NCBI RefSeq assembly: GCF_040703035.1
Contig: NZ_CP159996.1
Span: 592,001 to 656,000, forward strand
Reading direction: 5' to 3'
DNA: 64,000 bases
Source: Terribacillus aidingensis
GTDB taxonomy: Bacteria > Bacillota > Bacilli > Bacillales > Amphibacillaceae
The position numbers were made by a program, and so were the translations under genes. The notes under the pieces are model-generated. The model saw only the letters and a list, made by a program, of their open reading frames with translations, searched no databases and had not been told where the DNA came from. Of this stretch, positions 16,609-25,481 are shown one piece after another; the stretch's first letter is position 1; each line of letters opens with the position of its first letter.

Positions 16609-17898
16609 ATGGGTGTAATAAACTTTATTATTCAAAATATTCTGACCCAGGCATCTGTCACAATTGCATTGATTGCAATGCTAGGTTTAATCTTACAAAA
16701 AAAATCAGCAGGGCAAGTAGTGTCGGGTTCTTTAAAAACGATGCTAGGTTTCATGGTACTTGCAGCCGGCTCTAGTATTATCGTGGGGAGTTTAACATAT
16801 TTCGGTAAGATTTTTTCTGAAGGTTTTCAAATGCAAGGCATTGTCCCTTCGATTGAAGCCATTAATGGTCAAGCCATGAATGAATTAGGCTTAGGTCGTG
16901 ATATCGCATTAACCTTCTTAGCTATCTTCGTTTTTAATATTATCATTGCCCGATTCACAAAATGGAAATACATTTTCTTGACTGGTCAAGCAATCCTTTG
17001 GATGGCTACTATGACAACGGTATTTGGATACTTTGCAGGATTAAGAGGTATTGCTTTGATTTTAGTAGGAGGTTTCATTGGCGGTGTATTCGCAGTTGCT
17101 ATGCCGGCGATTGCTCAGCCGTTCGTTCGTAAGATCACAGGCTCCGACGACATTGCTTTGGGACATTTCTGTACGGTTGGCTACGTATTTGAAGCGGGAG
17201 TAGCAAAAGTATTCGGTGAAAAAGGTGAAAAGAAAAAATCTGTTGAAGATTTAAAACTCCCCGCTCAATTGGAGTTTCTACAGGATACCTATTTATCAGT
17301 GATGGTAGTAATGGTGCCGCTCTATATAATTACAGCTGCGTTTGCTGGAGCAGAATTTGGTTCGACATTATCAGGTGGTACGCATTATCTGATGTTTGCT
17401 TTCTTACAAGCGATTCAGTTTGTAGTAGGGGTTTACGTCCTATTATCAGGAGTTCGTTTGTTGCTGGGGGAAATTGTTCCGGCATTCAGAGGAATCGCAA
17501 TGCGTCTTGTTCCAAATGCAAAGCCTGCTCTGGATTGTCCAGTGCTATTCCCGTATAGCCCCAATGCCGTAATCGTGGGATTCATAACAACAACTATTGG
17601 TTGTGTGATTGCAATGTTCGTACTACCGGTATTTGGTTTAGCCATGATACTGCCTGGAATGCTCACAGCATTCTTTGCTGGCGGTACCGCTGGTATCTTT
17701 GGAAATCAAGTCGGTGGACGCCGTGGTGCGGTTATAGGTGGTGTGGCCCACGGTTTCTTCATTACCCTTTTGCCTGCACTGTTAGTAACGATCTTCAATT
17801 CCATGGGATTTGTCAATGCAACTGCGACGGATGTAGATACAGTAGCCGCGGCTTTAATGTATGCCTGGCTCATTGGTCCACTTCTAAAAGCTTTTTAG
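16609..17898 (+). CDS. PTS EIIC subunit, ascorbate (UlaA/SgaT) family
   Basis: A 429-residue integral membrane permease with about ten hydrophobic segments. Family marks include VNFIIQNILTQASVTIALIA-like N-terminus, GSDDIALGHFCTVGYVFEA, and the C-terminal ALDCPVLFPYSPNAVIVGF and GTAGIFGNQVGGRRGAVIGG. It forms the sugar channel of the PTS with the EIIB just upstream; GAAGGAGG lies before ATG 16609. In UlaA the substrate is L-ascorbate; here the sugar is unknown, most likely a pentose, hexose or derivative given the aldolase downstream. Confidence 0.88.
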   Translation: MGVINFIIQNILTQASVTIALIAMLGLILQKKSAGQVVSGSLKTMLGFMVLAAGSSIIVGSLTYFGKIFSEGFQMQGIVPSIEAINGQAMNELGLGRDIALTFLAIFVFNIIIARFTKWKYIFLTGQAILWMATMTTVFGYFAGLRGIALILVGGFIGGVFAVAMPAIAQPFVRKITGSDDIALGHFCTVGYVFEAGVAKVFGEKGEKKKSVEDLKLPAQLEFLQDTYLSVMVVMVPLYIITAAFAGAEFGSTLSGGTHYLMFAFLQAIQFVVGVYVLLSGVRLLLGEIVPAFRGIAMRLVPNAKPALDCPVLFPYSPNAVIVGFITTTIGCVIAMFVLPVFGLAMILPGMLTAFFAGGTAGIFGNQVGGRRGAVIGGVAHGFFITLLPALLVTIFNSMGFVNATATDVDTVAAALMYAWLIGPLLKAF

Positions 17899-17916
17899 AT
17901 TAACAAGGAGGCATTT

Positions 17917-18324
17917 ATGATGTTTGGATTTGGAAAGAAAAAATATAAAAAAACGAGACAAGAAATACAAGAGGAAGAAGCTGTAGTTTTATCACCAGAA
18001 ATGAAAGAACAGGTGTTACAAACGATATCCTTAAAAAAACAAAAACTGGATCAAGCTGAAATGAAAGAACAAGCAAAATTACATGAAGAGATTGGCATGG
18101 AGTATTTAAGACTAGGTGATGATGATAGTGCAATTGATTCGTTTGAAAAGAGTATTCAATTAGAAAAAACAGTAGGCGATGGATATAAGAATTTATTGAG
18201 ATTATACAACAAAAAACGAGCAGAAGCAGCAAAAGCAAATGATGACAAATCATTGCAAGTCTATCTAAATAAAATGGATCATATGATGCAAGTCTCCAAA
18301 GATGTTACACGGGGTGTTCGATAA
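17917..18324 (+). CDS. Small TPR-like helical protein inside the PTS operon
   Basis: A 135-residue, highly charged helical protein. Residues about 50-85 (HEEIGMEYLRLGDDDSAIDSFEKSIQLEKT) fit one tetratricopeptide repeat, and the next segment VGDGYKNLLRLYNKKRAEAAKAND a second degenerate one. The N-terminus is strongly basic (FGFGKKKYKKTRQ). AAGGAGG lies just before; ATG 17920 is an equally good start. Placed between EIIC and the aldolase with short gaps, it is clearly part of the operon, but TPR proteins are not standard PTS components. Possible scaffold or adaptor; function unknown. Confidence 0.8.
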   Translation: MMFGFGKKKYKKTRQEIQEEEAVVLSPEMKEQVLQTISLKKQKLDQAEMKEQAKLHEEIGMEYLRLGDDDSAIDSFEKSIQLEKTVGDGYKNLLRLYNKKRAEAAKANDDKSLQVYLNKMDHMMQVSKDVTRGVR

Positions 18325-18360
18325 GCGGCGTTAAATACTACTAAGGGAGTGGAGTTAAGT

Positions 18361-19227
18361 ATGTATACAACTTTAAAAGAAGTTACGAGCAGAGCAGAAG
18401 AACTGAACTATACAGTGGGTGCATTCAATGCACATAATCTAGAAATGCTGCCAGATATGATACGTGCGGCAAAAGAGCAGGGTTCACCAATTATTATTCA
18501 AACTAGTATAGATACGGCAAAATACATTGGTCATGAAAATTTCGTAGCGGTATGCAAGTCTATGGCAACAAAGGAAATGGTAGATGTGGTATTGCATTTA
18601 GACCATGCAAGGAATTTTGATGATATTAAAGAGGCTATCGATAAGGGATACACATCTGTAATGTTTGATGGTTCTCATTTACCTCTTAAAGAGAACATTA
18701 TGAAAACACGGGCAGTAGTGGAATACGCACATAAACATGGAGTTTCTGTAGAAGGAGAGCTTGGTACGATTGGAGGTACAGAGGAAGGAATTCATGTTGG
18801 GGAAGATGATAAGGTGTATACGGATCCAAAAGATGCCGTTGAATTTGTCAAGGCAACTAGAGTTGATGCATTAGCCGTTGCTATTGGCACAAATCATGGC
18901 CAATATAAATCAAAGACAGAGGTCAATCTGCCATTATTGAAGGAAATAAATGCAGCAGTGGATGTGCCATTAGTGATTCATGGCGGAACAGGTGTGAATG
19001 AGCATGATATTCAGGAATTAATCAATAATGGCATTCGGAAATTTAATGTAGGTACAGAGCTGCTGGTGGCATGGACGAGAAAAGCAAAAGAAACATTTGA
19101 GGAAACCAAAGAAACAAAGTCATTGCGACATAATATAATTCCCTGTAATCAGGCAGTCAAAGAAATAGTAAAACATAAAATCACTATTTTTATGAATGTC
19201 GAGGATCGAACGCTGGCCTTAAGGTAA
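18361..19227 (+). CDS. Class II fructose-bisphosphate aldolase family protein
   Basis: A 288-residue zinc aldolase of the FbaA/GatY/KbaY group. Visible marks are VGAFNAHNLEMLPDMI, the catalytic Asp and zinc His in LHLDHARNFDD (D81, H82), GVSVEGELGTIGGTEEG, GTNHGQY and LVIHGGTGV. It should cleave a ketose-1-phosphate or bisphosphate to dihydroxyacetone phosphate and an aldehyde. With a PTS bringing in a sugar phosphate and a P-loop kinase next door, it is the likely carbon-splitting step of this pathway. ATG 18361 is chosen over an upstream GTG that overlaps the ribosome site. Confidence 0.88.
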   Translation: MYTTLKEVTSRAEELNYTVGAFNAHNLEMLPDMIRAAKEQGSPIIIQTSIDTAKYIGHENFVAVCKSMATKEMVDVVLHLDHARNFDDIKEAIDKGYTSVMFDGSHLPLKENIMKTRAVVEYAHKHGVSVEGELGTIGGTEEGIHVGEDDKVYTDPKDAVEFVKATRVDALAVAIGTNHGQYKSKTEVNLPLLKEINAAVDVPLVIHGGTGVNEHDIQELINNGIRKFNVGTELLVAWTRKAKETFEETKETKSLRHNIIPCNQAVKEIVKHKITIFMNVEDRTLALR

Positions 19228-19272
19228 GGAATTCCGTCAGGTTCAATTAGTAGATAGATAGAAGGTGATTGA

Positions 19273-19893
19273 TTGGATAACGTCCTAATATTACTAGCTG
19301 GCTTTCCAGGAACAGGTAAAAGTTATTTATGCAGCTTGATCGATCAAAGTCTGGGGCCGTATGCGTTACTATCTCCAGATAAGTTAAAGGAATGTTATTT
19401 TGATATATATGGATATCAAAACTTGCATGAAAAACAGAGACTGGAAGATAGGGTGTGGAAGAAATACTACGAAATTTTGGAATTTCAAATGGATGCAGGA
19501 AAGAATATTATATGTGATTACCCATTCAGCATGAAACAGCAGCCTTATCTTCAGGTATTAATAGATAAGTATCACTATAAAGTCATTACCATTCGTTTGA
19601 CAGCTGATCTGAATGTTTTGTATGAACGTCAAAGAAAAAGAGACTTAGATGATTCAAGACATTTAAGCCACATTGTAACATCCTATCGCATGGGAGATCG
19701 GCTGAGAAATAGAAGTGAGGCGGATAACTTACTATCTCATGAAGAATTTATGGAGCGTTGTAACACAAGAGGTTATGATACATTTCAAATGGGCAAACTA
19801 GTTGAAGCAGATGTAACAGACATCTCAAGGGTCAACTACTCGAAGCTTATTGATGACGTCAGACTATTATCGTATAGTCAGCGTTCAGGTTAA
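19273..19893 (+). CDS. P-loop kinase / AAA-type ATPase of unknown substrate
   Basis: A 206-residue protein with Walker A GFPGTGKS (residues 10-17), a Walker B-like stretch (GKNIICDYPFS) and an arginine-rich lid region (YERQRKRDLDDSRH). This layout fits small-molecule kinases of the zeta-toxin/shikimate-kinase-like group that phosphorylate nucleotides or sugars. As last gene of the PTS-aldolase operon it is a good candidate to add a second phosphate to the imported sugar phosphate. Start TTG 19273 follows AAGGTGAT. No sugar-specific motif is visible, so substrate is inference. Confidence 0.75.
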   Translation: MDNVLILLAGFPGTGKSYLCSLIDQSLGPYALLSPDKLKECYFDIYGYQNLHEKQRLEDRVWKKYYEILEFQMDAGKNIICDYPFSMKQQPYLQVLIDKYHYKVITIRLTADLNVLYERQRKRDLDDSRHLSHIVTSYRMGDRLRNRSEADNLLSHEEFMERCNTRGYDTFQMGKLVEADVTDISRVNYSKLIDDVRLLSYSQRSG

Positions 19894-19903
19894 CCCATAT
19901 GTT

Positions 19904-19937
19904 CCCCACCTTGTATCTATACAAGGTGGGGATTTTT
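19904..19937 (+). terminator. Strong terminator ending the PRD/PTS operon
   Basis: CCCCACCTTGTAT (19904-19916) pairs perfectly with ATACAAGGTGGGG (19919-19931), then ATTTTT. Confidence 0.93.
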
Positions 19938-20042
19938 CTGTAGGGAAGATTACAATATCAACATTCGATATGAAATTATAAAACCTTCATGGAGTTGAAG
20001 GTATCAGGCTTTGTTATGTCTTGAAGGAGTTACATTTTACAG

Positions 20043-20507
20043 TCAACGAATAAAAGCACTTTTACAATTCTTTAAAGCATCCGCTATCCTTATCCTTTGA
20101 GCTGGGTGGATGTCGTAATCATCCAGCTTGTTGATTTGAACCCAAGCAATAGCGAAAGACTCATCACTTTTACGCAGCTGGCCGACAGCAGCTTCCGCTG
20201 CGAAACAGATAGAGAACTGCTGTCGTACTTCACCATCTGTATAAGCGATAATATGATCGGGATTGCTGTATACACCTGTTATACGTTTAACAATAACCTC
20301 CAATCCTGTTTCTTCCTTTACTTCTCTTTTTATCGCCTCCAGCACTGATTCTCCAATATCCACATTACCGCCAGGCAAGGACCATTTTCCATTATCGCTC
20401 CGCTGCTGAAGTAAAATCTGCTGATCATTGCATATCACAGCGGAAACAGCAGGCACAATCTTGTTGGCTTTGGGTGCATTTTCTTCATAATAATCAATTC
20501 TAGACAT
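20043..20507 (-). CDS. NUDIX hydrolase
   Basis: A 154-residue protein with a complete Nudix box GGNVDIGESVLEAIKREVKEETGLEV-type motif (residues about 46-70; key residues GE...REVKEETG), preceded by LLQQRSDNGKWSLPGG. Nudix enzymes hydrolyse nucleoside diphosphates linked to another group; the substrate cannot be deduced. The N-terminal part SRIDYYEENAPKANKIVP resembles B. subtilis/Bacillaceae Nudix proteins of the YtkD/ADP-ribose group. It is divergent from the glucitol-type PTS operon. Confidence 0.88.
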   Translation of the reverse strand: MSRIDYYEENAPKANKIVPAVSAVICNDQQILLQQRSDNGKWSLPGGNVDIGESVLEAIKREVKEETGLEVIVKRITGVYSNPDHIIAYTDGEVRQQFSICFAAEAAVGQLRKSDESFAIAWVQINKLDDYDIHPAQRIRIADALKNCKSAFIR

Positions 20508-20541
20508 ATTTCATTCTCCTCCTATTTTTTTAGAAAAATGT

Positions 20542-20570
20542 TTGACAACGCTTACAATAGATAATACAAT
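20542..20570 (+). promoter_or_regulatory. Promoter with overlapping cre-like box, glucitol-type PTS operon
   Basis: TTGACA (20542-20547), 17 bp spacer, TACAAT (20565-20570). TGACAACGCTTACA at 20543-20556 matches the cre consensus with one mismatch and overlaps the -35, suggesting CcpA repression. Confidence 0.7.
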
Positions 20571-20582
20571 AACAAGCAAGAA

Positions 20583-20655
20583 GTAACAAATGATATAAAG
20601 TGTAACATATGTTACGTATAAGGAACTTATATTTAATAGTGTAACAAATGTTACA
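20583..20655 (+). promoter_or_regulatory. Repeated palindromic operator, probably for the SorC-type regulator
   Basis: GTAACATATGTTAC (20602-20615) and GTAACAAATGTTAC (20641-20654) are 39 bp apart; a third, half-degenerate copy GTAACAAATGAT is at 20583-20594, 19 bp before the first. Phasing of about two and four helical turns suits cooperative binding by a tetrameric SorC/DeoR-like protein, encoded at the end of the operon. Confidence 0.75.
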
Positions 20656-20703
20656 ACATTTCTTACTTAAATATGAAAACGCATTCAACAGGGGGAATAG
20701 GAC

Positions 20704-21960
20704 ATGTCCATTTATCGAGAACTACAAGAAAGAGACAAGCAGTTACAGCCTATCAGAGTGGGAATTATCGGAGCAGGTCAAATGGGCTTCGGACTTATTT
20801 CTCAAATCTCAAGAATTCCTGGAATGGTCGTCGGCGGGATTTGTGATGTTAACATTGCAAATGCAGAGAGGGCTCGGGATTTCTATCGTTCACAGGAAAA
20901 CAGAAAGATAGAGACGGTTGTTTCCTCGGATTACCGAGCAATCATCCAATCCAATACGGTAGAAGTGGTGGTAGATGCTACAGGTGTACCGGAAGTCGGA
21001 GCTAATATTGCGTTGGAAGCACTTCGTTCGAGAAAACACTTGGTTCTGCTGAATGTAGAAGTGGACATTACAATCGGTTCTTACATGCACAGTATGTTTG
21101 ATAGTGCAGGACTGGTTTACTCTGGTTCAGCTGGAGACGAACCGGCAGCAATCGTGGAATTATACGAATTTGCGAAAACAATGGGGCTTGAGGTTGTGGT
21201 AGCTGGTAAAGGGAAGAACAATGCCCTGAAGCCGACAGCGAATCCCGATACTTGTGCAGAAGAAGCAAAGCAGAAACATATGAGTGCGCATATGCTGGCA
21301 GCGTTCCAAGATGGAACAAAAACAATGGCTGAGATGAACTTGCTCAGTAATGCAATCGGTCTTGTGCCAGATAAAGTCGGCATGCATGGTGTGGATGCCG
21401 GTCTTGATGATGTGGCGAAGAAACTGGATCTAAAAGAAAATGGCGGGGTACTTAATTCCCTTGGGGTTGTGGAATATGTAAACGGTTTAGCACCTGGTGT
21501 GTTCGTCATCGTTAAGAGTGAATTAGAACCTGTGGATGAGGAATTGCGCTATCTGCTAAAGGTTGATTCCAATCACGGTCCGCATTACACATTGTATCGG
21601 CCATATCACCTGGCAAGCCTAGAAACACCGATCACCATTGCAAAAGCAGTCCTGCATCATGATACCTCCATCCATCCGCTTGGTGCGCCTATTTCTGAAA
21701 CCGTCACTGTAGCAAAACGTGCGATCCAGCCGGGTGAAAGACTGGATGGCATTGGTGGCTACAGTGTCCGAGGAATGTTGGAAACACATCAGGATATGAA
21801 TGCAAATGGCCATATTCCTATCGGGTTGATTAGCGGAAACGTCGTAGCTAAGCGTGCTATCGAAGAAGGCCAGTTCCTGACCATGGACGATGTGGAACTG
21901 GATACATCTACTACTGTCTGGAAGCTCCGCGCGCTTCAAGATCACTTATTCGCTGAATGA
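20704..21960 (+). CDS. NAD(P)-binding, SAF-domain oxidoreductase (homoserine dehydrogenase-like)
   Basis: A 418-residue protein with an N-terminal Rossmann fold (VGIIGAGQMGFGLISQISRI, residues about 18-40), a central catalytic domain (DATGVPEVGANIALEALRSRKH; SGSAGDEPAAIVELYEFAKTMG) and a C-terminal SAF-type domain (VAKRAIQPGERLDGIGGYSVRG; NVVAKRAIEEGQFLTMDDV). This architecture is known from homoserine-dehydrogenase-like oxidoreductases whose substrates are mostly undefined. First gene of a glucitol-type PTS operon, where SrlD-like polyol-phosphate dehydrogenase would normally be, so it probably oxidises the imported polyol or sugar phosphate. Confidence 0.85.
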   Translation: MSIYRELQERDKQLQPIRVGIIGAGQMGFGLISQISRIPGMVVGGICDVNIANAERARDFYRSQENRKIETVVSSDYRAIIQSNTVEVVVDATGVPEVGANIALEALRSRKHLVLLNVEVDITIGSYMHSMFDSAGLVYSGSAGDEPAAIVELYEFAKTMGLEVVVAGKGKNNALKPTANPDTCAEEAKQKHMSAHMLAAFQDGTKTMAEMNLLSNAIGLVPDKVGMHGVDAGLDDVAKKLDLKENGGVLNSLGVVEYVNGLAPGVFVIVKSELEPVDEELRYLLKVDSNHGPHYTLYRPYHLASLETPITIAKAVLHHDTSIHPLGAPISETVTVAKRAIQPGERLDGIGGYSVRGMLETHQDMNANGHIPIGLISGNVVAKRAIEEGQFLTMDDVELDTSTTVWKLRALQDHLFAE

Positions 21961-21976
21961 TAGGGAGGGGGACAAG

Positions 21977-22396
21977 ATGAAGCTAGTATTGGTTGCCTGC
22001 TGTTTGCTGATCATCCAATCTGCTCTAACGGCTATTCAAGTTCACTATTATCATAAATCAATGAAAAAATTATTAGGTAAATATAAAGGAGAAAAGGGCT
22101 TTCACCTTTTCTCCGGACAATCACGCCGCCGTATCGGTCCAGGATCGATTGTCCTGCTCGTTGTAGATGAATCCTATATGATTCAAGAATGTCAGGTGAT
22201 GCGAGGAATCAGCATCTTATCGACATTCAAGGAGATGAAAGAATACGAAGGCAAGCATCTGGGCGAACTGTTGGACGAGCTGCACAGTCCAGTGAAAAAA
22301 AGGAAGCTGCCGGCACTGCAAACAGCTTTGCAGACTGCTGGTGAACAAGCTATGATGTCCATCTCGAAGACGAAAAGAATGGCATCTATCTCATAA
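21977..22396 (+). CDS. gutM: GutM-like glucitol operon protein
   Basis: A 139-residue protein with an N-terminal membrane helix (LVLVACCLLIIQSALTAIQV) and a cytoplasmic domain (FSGQSRRRIGPGSIVLLVVDESYMIQECQVMRGIS), as in the glucitol operon activator GutM. In E. coli GutM modulates the gut operon; in Firmicutes it accompanies glucitol-family EII genes and may act at the membrane. GGGAGGGG is 6 bp before ATG 21977, and only 16 bp separate it from the oxidoreductase gene. Confidence 0.85.
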   Translation: MKLVLVACCLLIIQSALTAIQVHYYHKSMKKLLGKYKGEKGFHLFSGQSRRRIGPGSIVLLVVDESYMIQECQVMRGISILSTFKEMKEYEGKHLGELLDELHSPVKKRKLPALQTALQTAGEQAMMSISKTKRMASIS

Positions 22397-22411
22397 CAGG
22401 GAGTGAAAGAC

Positions 22412-22927
22412 ATGGAATGGATTCAGTGGTTCGGTGAGCATTTCATCGGTATGTTCAATGCTGGGGGCGAGCAATTTATGAGCCTTATCACCGGTATAGT
22501 ACCGACATTGGTAGTATTGCTGACCTTTACTTATGCACTAATCAAATTCATTGGAGAGGATCGCGTGACAAAGGCGATTCGTTTCACCTCCAAATATGCT
22601 TTGCTGCGTTATACAGTCATGCCGATATTATCCATTTTACTGCTTACAAATCCAATGGCATATACATTCGGCCGCTTTGTTGAAGAGCGTCAGAAACCTG
22701 CCTTCTTTGATTCGCTCGTTTCATTTTTACATCCGGTGACGGCATTGTTTCCATATGCAAATGCTGGAGAGCTTTTTGTCTACTTGGGTATTGCCAACGG
22801 ATTGACACAAGCTGGCTACTCAACATCGGAACTGGCAGTTCGTTTCTTCTTGGTCGGTATTGTCGTCATGCTGATTAGAGGAATGCTGACGGAACAAATC
22901 ACTAAATTCCTGATGAGAAGAATGTAA
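22412..22927 (+). CDS. srlA: PTS EIIC, glucitol/sorbitol type (SrlA)
   Basis: A 171-residue membrane protein: amphipathic N-terminus [21 protein letters not shown], then helices including [19 protein letters not shown] and [27 protein letters not shown], typical of the EIIC2/GutA chain of the glucitol PTS. With the next gene it forms the permease. ATG 22412 is preferred over GTG 22403, which falls in the ribosome site. The polyol specificity is unknown because the metabolic gene of this operon is atypical. Confidence 0.88.
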   Translation: MEWIQWFGEHFIGMFNAGGEQFMSLITGIVPTLVVLLTFTYALIKFIGEDRVTKAIRFTSKYALLRYTVMPILSILLLTNPMAYTFGRFVEERQKPAFFDSLVSFLHPVTALFPYANAGELFVYLGIANGLTQAGYSTSELAVRFFLVGIVVMLIRGMLTEQITKFLMRRM

Positions 22928-22943
22928 TACGGGAGGGAAGCAC

Positions 22944-23954
22944 ATGGGATATAAAGCGGTATTTGTCAGCAAAGGATCTGGCGGATGGGGAACAGGCCTC
23001 CGGATTGAACCAAAAGGCAAGAAAACGAAAGTAGTCTCGATTACAGGAGGGGGAATTCATCCTGTAGCTGAACGTATAGCAGAATTGACTGGGGCCCAAG
23101 CAGTGGATGGTTTCAAGAACTCGGTACCTGAGGACGAGATGATGTGTGTGGTCATTGATTGCGGAGGCACAGCCAGAATCGGGCTTTATCCGATGAAACG
23201 CATTCCGACTGTTGATATTCTTGGTTCCTCACCATCTGGACCGTTAGCGAAACATATCAAAGAAGATATCTTCGTGTCGGGTGTTACACCGAAAGAGGTA
23301 GCCCTTGCACAAGATGCAGGAGAGGAGCAGGCTTCGGCTGCTGCTGAAGAAGTAAGATTCAATACTGCTGATAAGAAAGAGTTCAAGGAAGAGTATGAGA
23401 AAGTGAAGGAAGAGCATCGTTCCAATAGTGATAACTGGCTGATGCGCTTCTCCAAAGGCATCGGGAAAGTGACAGGAGTCTTCTACCAAGCGGGACGGGA
23501 TTCCATTGAAATGCTGCTTAAAAATATCATTCCTTTCATGGCGTTTGTGAGCATGCTGATCGGAATCATCAATTACACAGGGATCGGGGACTTGATTGCC
23601 AACACGATGTCACCGCTTGCCAGCTCGATTTGGGGACTTATCGTCATCGTCATTATCTGTACGTTGCCGTTCCTGTCACCTGTACTTGGACCTGGGGCAG
23701 TAATTGCCCAAGTTATCGGGGTATTGATCGGCAGCCAGATTGCATTGGGCAATATCCCGCCGCAATTTGCATTGCCAGCATTGTTCGCAATAAACGGGCA
23801 AGTTGGAGCAGATTTCGTACCGGTAGGATTATCTTTAGGTGAAGCGAAGGCAGAAACAGTCCAGTATGGTGTTCCAGCTGTCTTGTATAGCAGGTTGATT
23901 ACCGGAGTCCTGGCAGTTGTCATCGCATACTTTGCCAGCTTTGGCATGTATTAA
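22944..23954 (+). CDS. srlE: PTS EIIB-EIIC, glucitol/sorbitol type (SrlE)
   Basis: A 336-residue protein: EIIB domain first (about 1-110; [11 protein letters not shown] and the phosphocysteine in [11 protein letters not shown]73), a charged linker (about 120-165) and the membrane domain (from about 180; [39 protein letters not shown]). This fits GutE/SrlE. It accepts phosphate from the EIIA encoded downstream and phosphorylates the transported polyol. Spacing to neighbours is 16 and 14 bp, one operon. Confidence 0.9.
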   Translation: MGYKAVFVSKGSGGWGTGLRIEPKGKKTKVVSITGGGIHPVAERIAELTGAQAVDGFKNSVPEDEMMCVVIDCGGTARIGLYPMKRIPTVDILGSSPSGPLAKHIKEDIFVSGVTPKEVALAQDAGEEQASAAAEEVRFNTADKKEFKEEYEKVKEEHRSNSDNWLMRFSKGIGKVTGVFYQAGRDSIEMLLKNIIPFMAFVSMLIGIINYTGIGDLIANTMSPLASSIWGLIVIVIICTLPFLSPVLGPGAVIAQVIGVLIGSQIALGNIPPQFALPALFAINGQVGADFVPVGLSLGEAKAETVQYGVPAVLYSRLITGVLAVVIAYFASFGMY

Positions 23955-23968
23955 GGAGGAGAAAAATA

Positions 23969-24325
23969 ATGTATCAGACAATAGTGAAAGAAATCGGACC
24001 GATGGCGCAAGCTTTTGAGGCAGATAAAATCGTTATACTCTTCGGTATGGAAGCCCCCGCTGAATTGAAGGAAATCTCATTCCTGCACCAAGTGGAACAA
24101 GGAGCAGAAGGCAATGCAATCAAAGAAGGCGGTGCCTTAATCATAGATGGACAAGAGTTCCAGATAGAAAAGGTAGGTTCGGCTGCGAATGAGAATCTAC
24201 AGACATTGGGGCATATCTCGATTTATTTCACGGAACCAGAAGGGGAAGTGCTGCCGGGGGCTGTATTTGCAAGTCCGCATACGTTCCCTATCATTCAGAA
24301 AGGTAGCAAAATTACATTTAAATAG
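23969..24325 (+). CDS. srlB: PTS EIIA, glucitol/sorbitol type (SrlB)
   Basis: A 118-residue phosphocarrier of the glucitol EIIA family; the candidate phosphohistidine is H40 in EISFLHQVEQG, aligning with FIHCHGEL of E. coli SrlB, and VGSAANENLQTLGHISI follows the family pattern. It passes phosphate from HPr to the SrlE EIIB domain. GGAGGAG lies upstream of the ATG. Confidence 0.9.
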   Translation: MYQTIVKEIGPMAQAFEADKIVILFGMEAPAELKEISFLHQVEQGAEGNAIKEGGALIIDGQEFQIEKVGSAANENLQTLGHISIYFTEPEGEVLPGAVFASPHTFPIIQKGSKITFK

Positions 24326-24376
24326 TACAATGGAGGTTGGCATATTTTATGCTAAACCACAAGATAGGGTGGTAGG

Positions 24377-25315
24377 ATGGCACTTTTGGGAGATAGAAGA
24401 CTTTTAGTGAAAATCGCCCACATGTACTATGAAGAAGGCGCTACGCAATCAGAGATTGCAAGTGCTATCGGAGTCAGCAGGTCGCTTATCTCTAAGTATC
24501 TGACGAAAGCTAGAGAAGCGGGAGTTGTTGAAATCATCATTCATGAGCAAGATGATCATCCGTATACAGGGCTCGAGTCGAAAGTAGAAAAACGTTATGG
24601 ATTGCGGGAAGTCATTTGTGTAGAAGCGAATGAGAGTGATGCTTCCAAAAACCGATTAGGAGCAGCTGCCAGTAATTATCTGCTTCGTATGATTCGAAAT
24701 GGACAAACAATTGGAATCAGCTCCGGTACAACATTGTACGAGGTTGCTACAGCAATGGCATCCAGTCAGTATTTTCCGGAACTTCAATTCATTCCACTTG
24801 TAGGCGGAATGGGTGATGAACGGGTCGATATCCACGCGAATCAAATCGTAGCAAAACTAGCCGAAGTGCTGAAGGCAAAGTGTAAGCTGCTACACGCTCC
24901 GGTATTGGTTGATTCCAAGGAAGCAAGAGAAATTATTGTCAATCAATCTTCTATTAAAAGTATCTTTGAAGCAGGTGCAAGAGCTGATATTGCAATGGTG
25001 GGAATTGGCGGAACACCTGAGCATTCGACAATGGTGAAATCATATCTTCAGCAGACAAATGGCGTTATTGAATATGAAAACGTAGTGGGCGATATTTGCT
25101 ATAACTTCATTAATGAGGATGGACGTGCTGCAGATAATGATTGGAATGACAGAGTGATTTCAATGGATCTTGAGCATGTGAAACAGATACCATTAGTTAT
25201 CGGCGTTGCCAGCGGCCGGGAAAAAATCAAAGCAATCAAAGCTGCTTTGACTGCGAATTTGATTCACGTTCTCATTACCGATGATGTGACAGCTCGTATG
25301 CTCTTAGAAGCATGA
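24377..25315 (+). CDS. SorC/DeoR-type sugar-binding transcriptional regulator
   Basis: A 312-residue regulator: N-terminal helix-turn-helix (YYEEGATQSEIASAIGVSRSLISKYL) and a large C-terminal effector domain (from about 60) with GISSGTTLYEVATAM, PLVGGMGDERVDIHANQIVAKLA and VGIGGTPEHSTM, the SorC/CggR/DeoR sugar-phosphate binding fold. Last gene of the PTS operon; it probably responds to the phosphorylated substrate and binds the GTAAC-N4-GTTAC palindromes at 20583-20655. Confidence 0.9.
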   Translation: MALLGDRRLLVKIAHMYYEEGATQSEIASAIGVSRSLISKYLTKAREAGVVEIIIHEQDDHPYTGLESKVEKRYGLREVICVEANESDASKNRLGAAASNYLLRMIRNGQTIGISSGTTLYEVATAMASSQYFPELQFIPLVGGMGDERVDIHANQIVAKLAEVLKAKCKLLHAPVLVDSKEAREIIVNQSSIKSIFEAGARADIAMVGIGGTPEHSTMVKSYLQQTNGVIEYENVVGDICYNFINEDGRAADNDWNDRVISMDLEHVKQIPLVIGVASGREKIKAIKAALTANLIHVLITDDVTARMLLEA

Positions 25316-25346
25316 TAGCTTTAAATTCTAAGAAGTGTGATATAAC

Positions 25347-25405
25347 TAAATCAAATAAGCTGCATGAAATCTAATTTAAAAATCTTGATTTTATGCAGCT
25401 TATTT
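25347..25405 (+). terminator. Long terminator hairpin after the sorC-like gene
   Basis: AATAAGCTGCATGAAATC pairs with GATTTTATGCAGCTTATT around a 15-base loop, with AT-rich flanks. Confidence 0.75.
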
Positions 25406-25481
25406 GTCATGAGTGGAACCAAGAATAAATAAATTATATTACTAATTACTTATTTTTCTTGCATTTATACTGCGGAACACA

